Shown one piece after another: positions 45,975 to 53,787 of a stretch of 64,000 nt of DNA. Source of the DNA: Urechidicola croceus (lineage in GTDB: Bacteria > Bacteroidota > Bacteroidia > Flavobacteriales > Flavobacteriaceae); contig NZ_CP017478.1 of the NCBI RefSeq assembly GCF_001761325.1, forward strand, positions 1,370,001 to 1,434,000, in the 5' to 3' direction. The stretch's first letter is position 1, and the number at the start of each line of letters is the position of its first letter. Both the position numbers and the translations under genes were made by a program. Under the pieces are notes generated by a model. That model had not been told where the DNA came from, searched no databases, and saw only the letters and a list, made by a program, of their open reading frames with translations.

Positions 45975-47393
45975 TTATTTTTTACTTTTATTAATGACCT
46001 TATTAACATTATTCAAAGTATTTCTAATTTCAACATTATTTGGTGCTTCTACCAAAATATACTCTAAATATGGCTTTACTCTTTTATACAATTCAATTCT
46101 CTCTAAAGCTAATTTATCATATTCCTTATTTTCTTCGGGAGAAATGCCTAATCCATTCATTCTTTCAATTAAATAATCTTCTCCACTTAAAATAGTAACC
46201 ACTAAATTGGTATAAGCATCTGTATTATCATTAGGTTTTAATTCAATAGATTTCTTAAAATATTGTTCGGCACGTTCATAATTATCAACTTCTAAATGTA
46301 ATACACCTAAGTTATAATGTAATTTAGGATCATATGGTTTCAACTTTAATGCTTGTTCCAGTTTCTCCCTAAATTTCACATTATTACCTAACTTAAAATA
46401 TAAATTCGCCTCATAAATAATTAAATCATAATCATCAGTATTGTATTCATTAGCTTTACTAAATGCTTTTAAAGCCTTATAATTATCTTCCATATTCAAA
46501 TGGTTTAAAGCTATGAATTTATATACATCCTTTAAATTTTCATTATAACCGTTATCCAATAATACTTCATAGCGCTTTAACGATTCTATATAGTTTCCAG
46601 CAAAGAATGAAATATAGGCCGAAAAATACAATGACCCTAATTCTTTTTTACCTCCATACTGATAAGATTTCAAAAAGTATTCAGCCGATGCGCTGTAATT
46701 TTTTCTTTCATATTCTTCATTTCCTTTTTTGAAATAATCTGATGATAACTTTTCATCTACATCATATAAATCTATTTTTTTTATAATTTTCACTTTTGGT
46801 TCTTCAATAATTTTCTTTTTATTCCCACTTGCTTTTAACCAACCTTTTTCGATTTCCCTAAGCCTATCTACTTTCGCAGGATGGGTATGTGTCGCTTTTT
46901 CATAACGCAATGTTTGAATTGCACTTTGTGCCTCCTCTAATGTTGCTCCCATTTTTGCCAAATAAAACCCTGAAGAAAAATCGGCTTCTAATTCAAATCT
47001 GTGATTACTGCCTTTGTTATTTAGTGCGTGTCCATTGAGATGATGTGCAATTTCATGAGCCAAAATACTTATCGCTGCCCAATCATTTGACGCTTTATTA
47101 TTTATATTTTCGAAAAACTCATTATCATATAGTATATACCTTATTTTCTCACCACTAGAACTCTCTATATTCTTTGCGATAGCATTGTTTATATTTGGAC
47201 ATTCTTGTAATACAAAATTTCTAAAAACTCCTATCTCATCTAAAATCCTATCTACTGTAATTTCTGCCTCTTCATTGGTTGCAAATCCAAGTTGAGCACA
47301 CTCATAATTAACCTCTTCAACTGTTTGAAAGTTTTGAGTATATGAAATATAACTTATTAAAAATATGAATATCTGAATTAACTTTATTTTCAT
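45975..47393 (-). CDS. Exported M48-type zinc metalloprotease with C-terminal TPR repeats
   Basis: A 472-residue protein. Residues 1-20 are a signal peptide. Residues about 21-185 are a compact M48-like head with zinc motif HEIAH at 113-117 and third ligand Glu in FELEADFSSGFYLAKMG. A linker follows, then residues about 215-460 form TPR repeats (EYERKNYSASAEYFLKSYQY, LHYNLGVLHLEVDNYERAEQ and PNDNTDAYTNLVV). The head is about 80% identical by hand count to that of the gene at 48943 and clearly related to the one at 47405. M48 proteins such as BepA also combine a zincin head with TPRs in outer-membrane quality control, which is a plausible analogy only. Confidence 0.88.
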   Translation of the reverse strand: MKIKLIQIFIFLISYISYTQNFQTVEEVNYECAQLGFATNEEAEITVDRILDEIGVFRNFVLQECPNINNAIAKNIESSSGEKIRYILYDNEFFENINNKASNDWAAISILAHEIAHHLNGHALNNKGSNHRFELEADFSSGFYLAKMGATLEEAQSAIQTLRYEKATHTHPAKVDRLREIEKGWLKASGNKKKIIEEPKVKIIKKIDLYDVDEKLSSDYFKKGNEEYERKNYSASAEYFLKSYQYGGKKELGSLYFSAYISFFAGNYIESLKRYEVLLDNGYNENLKDVYKFIALNHLNMEDNYKALKAFSKANEYNTDDYDLIIYEANLYFKLGNNVKFREKLEQALKLKPYDPKLHYNLGVLHLEVDNYERAEQYFKKSIELKPNDNTDAYTNLVVTILSGEDYLIERMNGLGISPEENKEYDKLALERIELYKRVKPYLEYILVEAPNNVEIRNTLNNVNKVINKSKK

Positions 47394-47404
47394 TTGTTTC
47401 TGTT

Positions 47405-48859
47405 TTAATCGACAACTTTAAAATCTTCTTTATCTACGGTTAGATTCGCAATTATTTCTTCATATTTCAAAATAGAAGTAGAATTATATGAATCCGAATG
47501 CATTTCCATTTCTATGTAAAATGGAAGAAGAACACCATTTACAGGTCTATAATCTGAGTAAATATTAAATATATTACTACTAGTTTTAGAATCTTTTAAA
47601 TATTCTGTATTGTTAATAAAATCTATTTCTGAAATAGTAGCCGTTTTATTAAATTTCAATAGTCCTGATTTAACATTATAATAATGTATCGACGAACTTG
47701 TTATAAGTATTTTAGCATCTTTTGTATTATTGGCTATATTTTTTACAGGCATTTGAACAGCAAAGCATCGTTCTCCATTTATGACTTTCACTCCTAGAAG
47801 TTTAACCTCCGGATTACTAACTAAAAGAGAATATTCTGGTATAAAATTCCCTTGCTTTTCAACAGATTTATTAAAACTTTGAAATTTCCACTTTTTATTA
47901 GGTTTCTCTTTTATGTAAGATTTACCATCTAGCATGAGGGTGTAGGTATTTGTGCCATTTAGTTCTATTTCTGAAATATATTTATTTGGAGTAAGAAAGG
48001 TCAACTCCATTTTCATATCAGATTCAATTTCATTTTCATCAACTGTGGTTTTAGAAGTAAAATTTAATTTTTGTTTCATAGTCTTTAACCCTACAACCTT
48101 TTCTTGTCCTCCTATTGCCTCAATATAATTGGCAAATACTTGTTGAGGAGTTACACCGCCAATCTCAGTAATATCATCATCTACTATTAATTCTTCTACT
48201 ACCTCTTCTTCATTATTTTCGTCTTCCACCACTATATCTTCAGTAATTTCATTAATTACCTCTTCTTCAATTTTTTTAACTTCAATTGTTTTCCCATTCC
48301 CTCTGTTCCAACCTTTCTCAATTGCATTTAATCTATCCAATTTAGCAGGGTGTGTATGAGTTGCTTTCTCATACCTCAATGTATTGATAGCACTTTGTGA
48401 ATCGGATAAACTTGCTCCCATTCTAGCCAAAACAAAACCTGAAAATTCATCGGCTTCTAATTCAAATTTATGATTGCTTCCCTCATCATTCAAAGAATGT
48501 CCGTTTAAATGGTGTCCTATTTCATGTGCCAAAACGCTAGTTGCTGCCCAATCATTTCCGGCTTTGGTATCAATCTTTTCAAAAAAATTTGAGTCGTATA
48601 AAATATAGCGTTCTTTATATCCGGATCCTACATCAATGTTTTTTGCAACGGCATTGTTAATATTTGGACATTCTTGAATAATAAAATTTCGAAACAGTCC
48701 TATTTTATCCAATATATTATCAACCGTAATCTCTGCATCTTCATTTCCTGCAAAACCAAGTTGGGCACAAGCATCATTGACTTCTTCTACTGTTTGATAA
48801 TTTTGAGACGAAATACTGACTGTAATTAATAAGTTGATAAATAATACTATCTTTTTCAT
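47405..48859 (-). CDS. Exported M48-type zinc metalloprotease with LolA-like C-terminal domain
   Basis: A 484-residue protein with signal peptide (1-19) and an M48 head: HEIGH at 112-116 and third ligand in FELEADEFSGFVLARMG. An acidic linker rich in Glu, Asp and Val (about residues 200-235) leads to a C-terminal beta domain of about 240 residues. It begins TPQQVFANYIEAIGGQEKV and contains MELTFLTPNKYISEIELNG, NGERCFAVQMPVKN and RPVNGVLLPFYIEMEM, the layout of LolA/outer-membrane-lipoprotein-sorting-like domains. Such domains bind lipids or lipidated proteins. It lies 11 bp upstream of the TPR-tailed paralogue and 83 bp after the third. Confidence 0.85.
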   Translation of the reverse strand: MKKIVLFINLLITVSISSQNYQTVEEVNDACAQLGFAGNEDAEITVDNILDKIGLFRNFIIQECPNINNAVAKNIDVGSGYKERYILYDSNFFEKIDTKAGNDWAATSVLAHEIGHHLNGHSLNDEGSNHKFELEADEFSGFVLARMGASLSDSQSAINTLRYEKATHTHPAKLDRLNAIEKGWNRGNGKTIEVKKIEEEVINEITEDIVVEDENNEEEVVEELIVDDDITEIGGVTPQQVFANYIEAIGGQEKVVGLKTMKQKLNFTSKTTVDENEIESDMKMELTFLTPNKYISEIELNGTNTYTLMLDGKSYIKEKPNKKWKFQSFNKSVEKQGNFIPEYSLLVSNPEVKLLGVKVINGERCFAVQMPVKNIANNTKDAKILITSSSIHYYNVKSGLLKFNKTATISEIDFINNTEYLKDSKTSSNIFNIYSDYRPVNGVLLPFYIEMEMHSDSYNSTSILKYEEIIANLTVDKEDFKVVD

Positions 48860-48942
48860 AATTTAATATTAAATATATTTTGTTGAATCAAAACCTTCTT
48901 TTTTTATAAATAAATTTACTTAGGGTATAATTAAATTTCACA

Positions 48943-49986
48943 TCAATCTGTAACTATAAATGAAATCGGTAAAGCGTATGGAACATTCACTGCCTTACCT
49001 CGTTGATATCCTGGTTCCATTTTTGGTAATAAATTCAATACTCGTTTAGTTTCTTCTTGTAGTCCTGGATGTGGTGCTCTAATACCTATATCTATTACTT
49101 CACCATTTTTGCTAATCTTAAATTGTGCTAAAATTTTAATTGGTTGAAATTTAACACATTTGGAAATATAACTACCTCCTTTTGCATCATATACTTCTTT
49201 TGTTTCTAGGCATGTAGATTGCAATCCTAAATCATTTGCTATATCAGCATTAAAATTTCTACCTATATGTGTTCTAAAAGATTTATTCAAACACTTCTTC
49301 TTTTCTTGATTAGTACCTTTACAACCAGGAAAAGTAGGCACCTCTTCTATTACAGAAAATGGAACTTCTTCTTCAATTTCGCCACTTTCCTTCTTTTCTT
49401 TATTTATTTTCACTTCTTTACTTCCAAATTCCCAACCTTTCTTTATAGAGTTTAACCTATCTAATTTTGCTGGGTGCGTATGAGTCGCTTTTTCATATCG
49501 CAATGTATTTATGGCACTTTGAGCCTCTTGAAGTGTCGCTCCCATTTTTGCCAAATAAAAGCCAGATGAATAGTCTGCTTCTAATTCAAATTTATGATTA
49601 CTCCCTTTATTATTTAATGCATGGCCATTGAGGTGATGGGCAATTTCATGAGCCAAAATACTGATAGAAGCCCAATTATTTGATGCTTTATTATCAATAT
49701 TATTAAAGAACTCATTATCGTATAGAATATAACGAAGTGTTTCTCCTGTTTTACTTTTTACATTTTTTGCAACCGCATTATTAATGTCAGGGCATTCTTG
49801 AACAATGAAATTTCTAAATAAACCTATTTTACTCAGAATTCGGTCTACGGTTATTTCTGCTTCTTGATTGCTTGAAAATCCTAATTGTACACATGCGCTA
49901 TTTACTTCTTCAACACTTTGAAAATTTTGTGAAATAGTTACTTGAGTTAATAAAATTGTAACAAATATGACTATACTTTTTTTCAT
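48943..49986 (-). CDS. Exported M48-type zinc metalloprotease with TonB C-terminal domain
   Basis: A 347-residue protein: signal peptide (1-20), M48 head with HEIAH at 113-117 and FELEADYSSGFYLAKMG, a short charged linker, then a TonB-type C-terminal domain from about residue 210. That domain opens with PFSVIEEVPTFPGC and ends RVLNLLPKMEPGYQRG and VPYALPISFIV, the familiar flavobacterial TonB_C pattern. Unlike a true TonB it has no inner-membrane anchor and no proline-rich spacer, so it cannot transmit energy in the usual way; a binding role is more likely. The start lies 1 base after the end of the next gene upstream. Confidence 0.87.
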   Translation of the reverse strand: MKKSIVIFVTILLTQVTISQNFQSVEEVNSACVQLGFSSNQEAEITVDRILSKIGLFRNFIVQECPDINNAVAKNVKSKTGETLRYILYDNEFFNNIDNKASNNWASISILAHEIAHHLNGHALNNKGSNHKFELEADYSSGFYLAKMGATLQEAQSAINTLRYEKATHTHPAKLDRLNSIKKGWEFGSKEVKINKEKKESGEIEEEVPFSVIEEVPTFPGCKGTNQEKKKCLNKSFRTHIGRNFNADIANDLGLQSTCLETKEVYDAKGGSYISKCVKFQPIKILAQFKISKNGEVIDIGIRAPHPGLQEETKRVLNLLPKMEPGYQRGKAVNVPYALPISFIVTD

Positions 49987-49987
49987 G

Positions 49988-50461
49988 TTATATCTTTTGA
50001 AAATATTTATTTAATTCAGGTCCTATTTTTAACACTTTTTGTCCTTGTAGGTCAATAAACCCGATTTGTTGTGTATCTTCTGAATATAAAATCATAAATT
50101 GACTTTCAGTATCTTTTATAATTATTTGTTTTGTAGGATTAAAATTTAATTTTTCATAAGAGTCCCAATAATAATTATCATCATTTATAATTAAACTTAA
50201 TAACTCTACTTTTTCACTTTCATTCAAAGTTCGTACAAATATATTTTTATTTGAATATTCATCTTTTGTTCCTTGAATCAACTGTTTTTTAATTGCATAT
50301 AATTGAATAGATGAAATATTGTCAATAATTACAATTTGATTTTCAGTTAAGAGTTCAATAGTTTTTGGATTCATTTCAAATAATTCTGTTACGGATTGTG
50401 TCTTTACTTGTGCGCATCCAATCAAAGTAAAAGCAAACGCTATAAACTTAAAAATTCTCAT
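49988..50461 (-). CDS. Small lipoprotein of unknown function
   Basis: A 157-residue protein with a lipoprotein signal (lipobox LIGC, then AQVK). The rest is a predicted mixed alpha/beta domain with many Ile and Gln residues; marks include NQIVIIDNISSIQLYAIKKQ, SEKVELLSLIINDDNYYWDS and DTQQIGFIDLQGQKVLKIGP. I recognise no family. It sits between the papain-like protease gene (1-bp gap upstream) and the first M48 gene (1-bp gap downstream), so it is certainly part of this operon. It may be an inhibitor or substrate-recognition partner of one of the proteases, which is only inference. Confidence 0.75.
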   Translation of the reverse strand: MRIFKFIAFAFTLIGCAQVKTQSVTELFEMNPKTIELLTENQIVIIDNISSIQLYAIKKQLIQGTKDEYSNKNIFVRTLNESEKVELLSLIINDDNYYWDSYEKLNFNPTKQIIIKDTESQFMILYSEDTQQIGFIDLQGQKVLKIGPELNKYFQKI

Positions 50462-50462
50462 T

Positions 50463-51902
50463 TTATTTTCTTTTTATATCGAGTACCATCAATGCCATAG
50501 TTCCCTTTGTATATTTGGCTTCAAACGCCATTTTACTTTCATCAAGGTTTACTTTGTTTTTATCTATTAGCTTATCCTTAAAAATAACATATAGTTTATC
50601 TATTAAACCTCCTTCTAAATCATCTAATTCTGTTTTGACCTCATTAATATCAATTTTATCTTCAGAAAAAATCACAACAGTATAATCAGAAGCAACGTCA
50701 GAATTCAAACGAAACCAATACTTTTCACCGGGTACAATCACCTCAGTATCTTCATAACTTATGTAAGGGCTAATTCCTTCTTTATGTGGAAATAAAACAC
50801 CATTTCTTTGATCACTATCAGCTCCTACTACATATATATATGCCGGTTTATTTACTTTTGCATATATTTTATAACGTGTATTTTCTGGGTGAATTTCGGT
50901 AGTTATATAATCCCCAATACTTTGAGATGATTCATCTACAACTACATCCTGCCATCCTAAAATCGATTTTTTATATTCTCCTGTTCCTTTCTTTATTTGC
51001 ATTATAGAACCATCATATAATTTCATAGTCAATTCACCTGCCAATATATTCTCAGGAATTTTAATACTTTTTGCAGGAATCATTTCAAAAGCATACTTTG
51101 TATACTCAATGAACTCTTCATATCTCACCCATATAAAACCATCATTTCCCCAGTTTTTTCCCCAACTGTTTACTATTTCAAAAGCTCCTCCATACTTATC
51201 ATCATCATAACCGACCACACACATTGCATGCCCTCCAGTAATCCCTCCATAATCAGGTTCGTAAACATTTTTAGCGGTATAAAATGAATTTTCTACTTGA
51301 AAACCAATAATTACAGGGTTTCCGTTTATTAATGATCTTTTTACAGACTCTATTTTGACTTCTTCACTTTCGTCTCCGTCAAACAGTCTGTTAAAATCTT
51401 TAATCTTATTATCCTCAGCCATTAGCCATAACTCTGAAGGAATGTAACTATCACACATTACATTATAATCTTTAAAATAAGGAACTCCCTTATCCACCAT
51501 TGCTTCTAAGGCTTTATTTATATATGCTCCTCCTTGACAATTATAGTCATCATCAACATTAGAATTTAAATAGGTAAAAACAGGTGAAAAGGCATTCATA
51601 GAAATATCATCCTGAGAAGTTAAATTATTTATTCTTGCATTTAATATGGTTCTACCATAATAGGCACTTGACCAACCAACACAAGTTCCATAACTACCTT
51701 GGGTTAAAATTTCTGGAACAAACTCTTTTAACGAAGCACTTGATTGTTCAGCCACTACACTTTGAAAAGAAACGTTTCGTGCTTTTAAAGGTGTAGCTGA
51801 ATATGCATCATCATCAAATAAAAGTCCAGTTCTGGGAGTAGTTTGAGAATATAATAATGAAGAAAAAGTTAATAAGTAGATGAGTAAAATTGTTTTTTTC
51901 AT
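50463..51902 (-). CDS. Exported papain-like (C1) cysteine protease with DUF4384-like C-terminal domain
   Basis: About 479 residues from the ATG at 51902, which gives the signal MKKTILLIYLLTFSSLLYSQ; an ATG six codons earlier is less likely. The C1 catalytic set is complete: Gln and Cys in TQGSYGTCVGWSSAYYG, His in GGHAMCVVGYDDD and Asn in NSWGKNWGNDGFIWV. After about residue 280 comes a beta domain. Its segment KPAYIYVVGADSD, VLFPHKEGISPYI and PGEKYWFRLN resembles DUF4384, a domain seen beside peptidase, caspase-like and kinase domains in other bacteria. It is the first gene of the minus-strand protease operon ending at 45975. Confidence 0.88.
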   Translation of the reverse strand: MKKTILLIYLLTFSSLLYSQTTPRTGLLFDDDAYSATPLKARNVSFQSVVAEQSSASLKEFVPEILTQGSYGTCVGWSSAYYGRTILNARINNLTSQDDISMNAFSPVFTYLNSNVDDDYNCQGGAYINKALEAMVDKGVPYFKDYNVMCDSYIPSELWLMAEDNKIKDFNRLFDGDESEEVKIESVKRSLINGNPVIIGFQVENSFYTAKNVYEPDYGGITGGHAMCVVGYDDDKYGGAFEIVNSWGKNWGNDGFIWVRYEEFIEYTKYAFEMIPAKSIKIPENILAGELTMKLYDGSIMQIKKGTGEYKKSILGWQDVVVDESSQSIGDYITTEIHPENTRYKIYAKVNKPAYIYVVGADSDQRNGVLFPHKEGISPYISYEDTEVIVPGEKYWFRLNSDVASDYTVVIFSEDKIDINEVKTELDDLEGGLIDKLYVIFKDKLIDKNKVNLDESKMAFEAKYTKGTMALMVLDIKRK

Positions 51903-51942
51903 AATATTTATTTTAGGCATTTAATTCTTAGATAAATCTAAC

Positions 51943-51987
51943 AAAAAAAAAGCAGTTATAAAATGCTGGAAATATGTATTTTACAAC
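51943..51987 (-). terminator. Terminator after the DUF6526 gene
   Basis: On the minus strand GTTGTAAAAT pairs with ATTTTATAAC around a 13-base loop (51978-51987 with 51955-51964), then TGC and nine T. The stem is AT-rich, so strength is uncertain. Confidence 0.55.
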
Positions 51988-52021
51988 TACCTCTTAATAG
52001 ACTTCTTAAACTATGAAAATT

Positions 52022-52450
52022 CTAAACTCTATAAGTATCTGCTTTCCAATTCTTAATTGCCTTTTTTATATCTTTCTCTGATAATTTTTCTGCAACCGCT
52101 TTTTTAGCTAAATCTGGAAACTCTTCATCTGATGCAAACCGTAAACCAATAATTTGGCGAATACTCAATTCGTTACTCAATGGCTTTCCAGTAAGAATAA
52201 AATGTCTAATACTTTCTTCTGCATTTATTGCTCTATCTTGTGCTTTTAATGCAAATGCTCTTGCATAATAAGTAACTAAAATGAGTATAATTGTTACTAA
52301 TACTAATAATGAAGCCGAATATATATTCGAAGTAGATGATTTTACTAAATTAATAATCGAACCTATTAATAAAGCAAGAATTAAAACGCTTCCAACAAAA
52401 TGATATCCTACTAAAAGTCGTCCATGATTCTTTAAGTTTTGGTGTTCCAT
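52022..52450 (-). CDS. DUF6526 family membrane protein
   Basis: A 142-residue protein with two membrane segments (about residues 14-36 and 45-65) and a conserved cytoplasmic C-terminal half: YYARAFALKAQDRAINAEES, RHFILTGKPL, IRQIIGLRFASDEEFPDLAK and IKNWKADTYRV. These match the DUF6526 family as I recall it; the family's function is unknown. It is a single gene with TATCTTTA (52485-52478, minus strand) as a likely -7 box and a terminator-like hairpin downstream. Confidence 0.8.
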   Translation of the reverse strand: MEHQNLKNHGRLLVGYHFVGSVLILALLIGSIINLVKSSTSNIYSASLLVLVTIILILVTYYARAFALKAQDRAINAEESIRHFILTGKPLSNELSIRQIIGLRFASDEEFPDLAKKAVAEKLSEKDIKKAIKNWKADTYRV

Positions 52451-52503
52451 AGTTTAAATTAAATTAATGTTTAACTGTAAAGATACCAATTCAAGAATTT
52501 ACT

Positions 52504-52537
52504 GCATAAAAAAATCCTGCAATTTCTTGCAGGATTT
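52504..52537 (-). terminator. Terminator of tRNA-Val
   Basis: A perfect 11-bp stem AAATCCTGCAA/TTGCAGGATTT (52512-52522 with 52527-52537), 4-base loop, then on the minus strand a T-run. It begins 5 bases after the tRNA CCA end. Confidence 0.88.
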
Positions 52538-52541
52538 ACTT

Positions 52542-52619
52542 TGGTGGGCAATGAGGGATTCGAACCCCCGACCCCCTCGGTGTAAACGAGGTGCTCTGAA
52601 CCAACTGAGCTAATTGCCC
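52542..52619 (-). tRNA. tRNA-Val (anticodon TAC)
   Basis: On the minus strand a 75-base cloverleaf plus encoded CCA: acceptor GGGCAAT/ATTGCCC, D arm with AGCTCAGTTGGTTCAGAGC, anticodon stem CCTCG/CGAGG around TTTACAC (anticodon TAC), and T arm GGGGG-TTCGAAT-CCCTC with one G-T pair. Unlike the tRNA-Lys of this window, CCA is encoded. It has its own promoter and terminator. Confidence 0.97.
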
Positions 52620-52629
52620 TAAGCGGATG

Positions 52630-52660
52630 CAAATATAAGCGAGTTTTTAATACTTACAAA
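52630..52660 (-). promoter_or_regulatory. Bacteroidota-type promoter of tRNA-Val
   Basis: On the minus strand TTTG (52660-52657), exactly 19 bases, then TATATTTG (52637-52630). The following CATCCGCTTAG is nearly identical to the same position at the tRNA-Lys promoter. Confidence 0.85.
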
Positions 52661-52695
52661 CTTTTTTAGGAAAAATATACATCTTTTTTTGTGTA

Positions 52696-52737
52696 AAATT
52701 GGCGACCTTAAATCAACAGACTAAAAGTCACCAATTT
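52696..52737 (-). other. Hairpin 8 bases after the duplicated-domain secreted protein gene
   Basis: An 11-bp stem (52696-52706 with 52727-52737, G-T pair on the minus strand) around a 20-base loop. No T-run follows, so it may stabilize the 3' end rather than terminate. Confidence 0.45.
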
Positions 52738-52744
52738 AATTAAA

Positions 52745-53566
52745 TTATCGTTTTGATAATTCTGGTACATTTTCATATAAAGCATCACTATGACCATCAA
52801 AATTCTTTCTCATTTCTTTAATAAATTCCTTTCTTTCATCCTCATTTGGCATATATTCTTCTAACAATTTTTGATTTTCTAAATATGACTTATCAAAATC
52901 TTCAAAATTTTCAAATACTTGTACCATCAACAACTCTCTTCCATTTGACCCCCAACGGTGTCTATAACCATAAACCCCTTTTACATAATCATTTTTTGCC
53001 GTAACATTATCAAAATACTCTTGAACTTTATCTCGATTTGCATCTTGATTACTAGAAATAGTATGTCTCATTGCATAATAGATTAAAGGTTCTGTAGAGT
53101 TGGTGTTTAAGGGCTTATTCAATTTAGTAGACACATAAATTTCATCACTATGGTCTGAACCGTAATAACTGCTTTGCTTTTCAAAAAATGCTTTACGACT
53201 ATCCTCATTTGGCCATGCCTCTTCAATTAACTTATTTGTAATATCTTGAGAAGTTTCAATATCTTCCCAGTTTTTATAAACATAGGCAAATAAAACCTCT
53301 GAACTATCATCAGAAAGCATGTGAGTATATACCCCAGCGGCAAGTATTTTATCATTTTTGGAAGTTACTTTGTTGAAATATTCCTGCTCTAATGCTTTCC
53401 AAGTATCAAAATCTGACATTGGATCACCACTCCAATGGGTGATTGTAAGAGTCATATAAACTGGTGAAGATTCATCATCTGCATCAGTATTCTGAGCAAA
53501 AGTTGTTGTGCTAAACATAAATGTAAGCACAAGTAGTCCATTTAATAAATTTTTAATTGGTTTCAT
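52745..53566 (-). CDS. Secreted protein with two tandem dimeric alpha/beta-barrel-like domains
   Basis: A 273-residue protein with a signal peptide ending TFAQ (residues 1-25). The rest is an internal duplication: residues about 36-150 and 160-265 share YFNKVTSKND / YFDNVTAKND, F(A/M)YVYKNWEDI / VQVFENFEDF, WPNEDSRKAF / MPNEDERKEF and a closing HSDEIY / HSDALY. The pattern resembles the dimeric alpha/beta-barrel (ABM-like) fold, here with two copies in one chain. Function is unknown. Its promoter appears to lie just after folC (53734-53763), leaving a leader of roughly 160 bases. Confidence 0.75.
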   Translation of the reverse strand: MKPIKNLLNGLLVLTFMFSTTTFAQNTDADDESSPVYMTLTITHWSGDPMSDFDTWKALEQEYFNKVTSKNDKILAAGVYTHMLSDDSSEVLFAYVYKNWEDIETSQDITNKLIEEAWPNEDSRKAFFEKQSSYYGSDHSDEIYVSTKLNKPLNTNSTEPLIYYAMRHTISSNQDANRDKVQEYFDNVTAKNDYVKGVYGYRHRWGSNGRELLMVQVFENFEDFDKSYLENQKLLEEYMPNEDERKEFIKEMRKNFDGHSDALYENVPELSKR

Positions 53567-53733
53567 AGAATGATAATTTTAGGTTAATAAATTGATTTTT
53601 AGTTGTTTTAAAAACAACAGAATAAATACAGTATAATTTGTCAGTTGGAGTTACATAATAAAATGATGTCTAAAACTTAGTAATGCGGAGAGTTGGATAT
53701 TACTATAAAGTTCAGTACGTTGAAAATTGTTAA

Positions 53734-53763
53734 CGAATGTACAATAATTATTCGAAACGACAA
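53734..53763 (-). promoter_or_regulatory. Likely promoter of the duplicated-domain secreted protein gene
   Basis: On the minus strand TTG (53763-53761), exactly 19 bases, then TACATTCG (53741-53734), one mismatch from TAnnTTTG. Between it and the start codon at 53566 I see no gene, only a short dyad GTTGTTTT-A-AAAACAAC at 53602-53618. Confidence 0.5.
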
Positions 53764-53787
53764 TACAAATAATTAATAATCAATAAA

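Noticed and set aside
48860-48942. The 83-bp gap between two M48 genes as a site for a small RNA or promoter
   Set aside because: It is AT-rich with no convincing hairpin, -7/-33 pair or reading frame.
52542-52619. tRNA-Val as the attachment site of a genomic island covering the 44-52 kb protease locus
   Set aside because: No integrase, transposase or direct repeat of the tRNA end is present, and ordinary chromosomal genes flank the tRNA on both sides.
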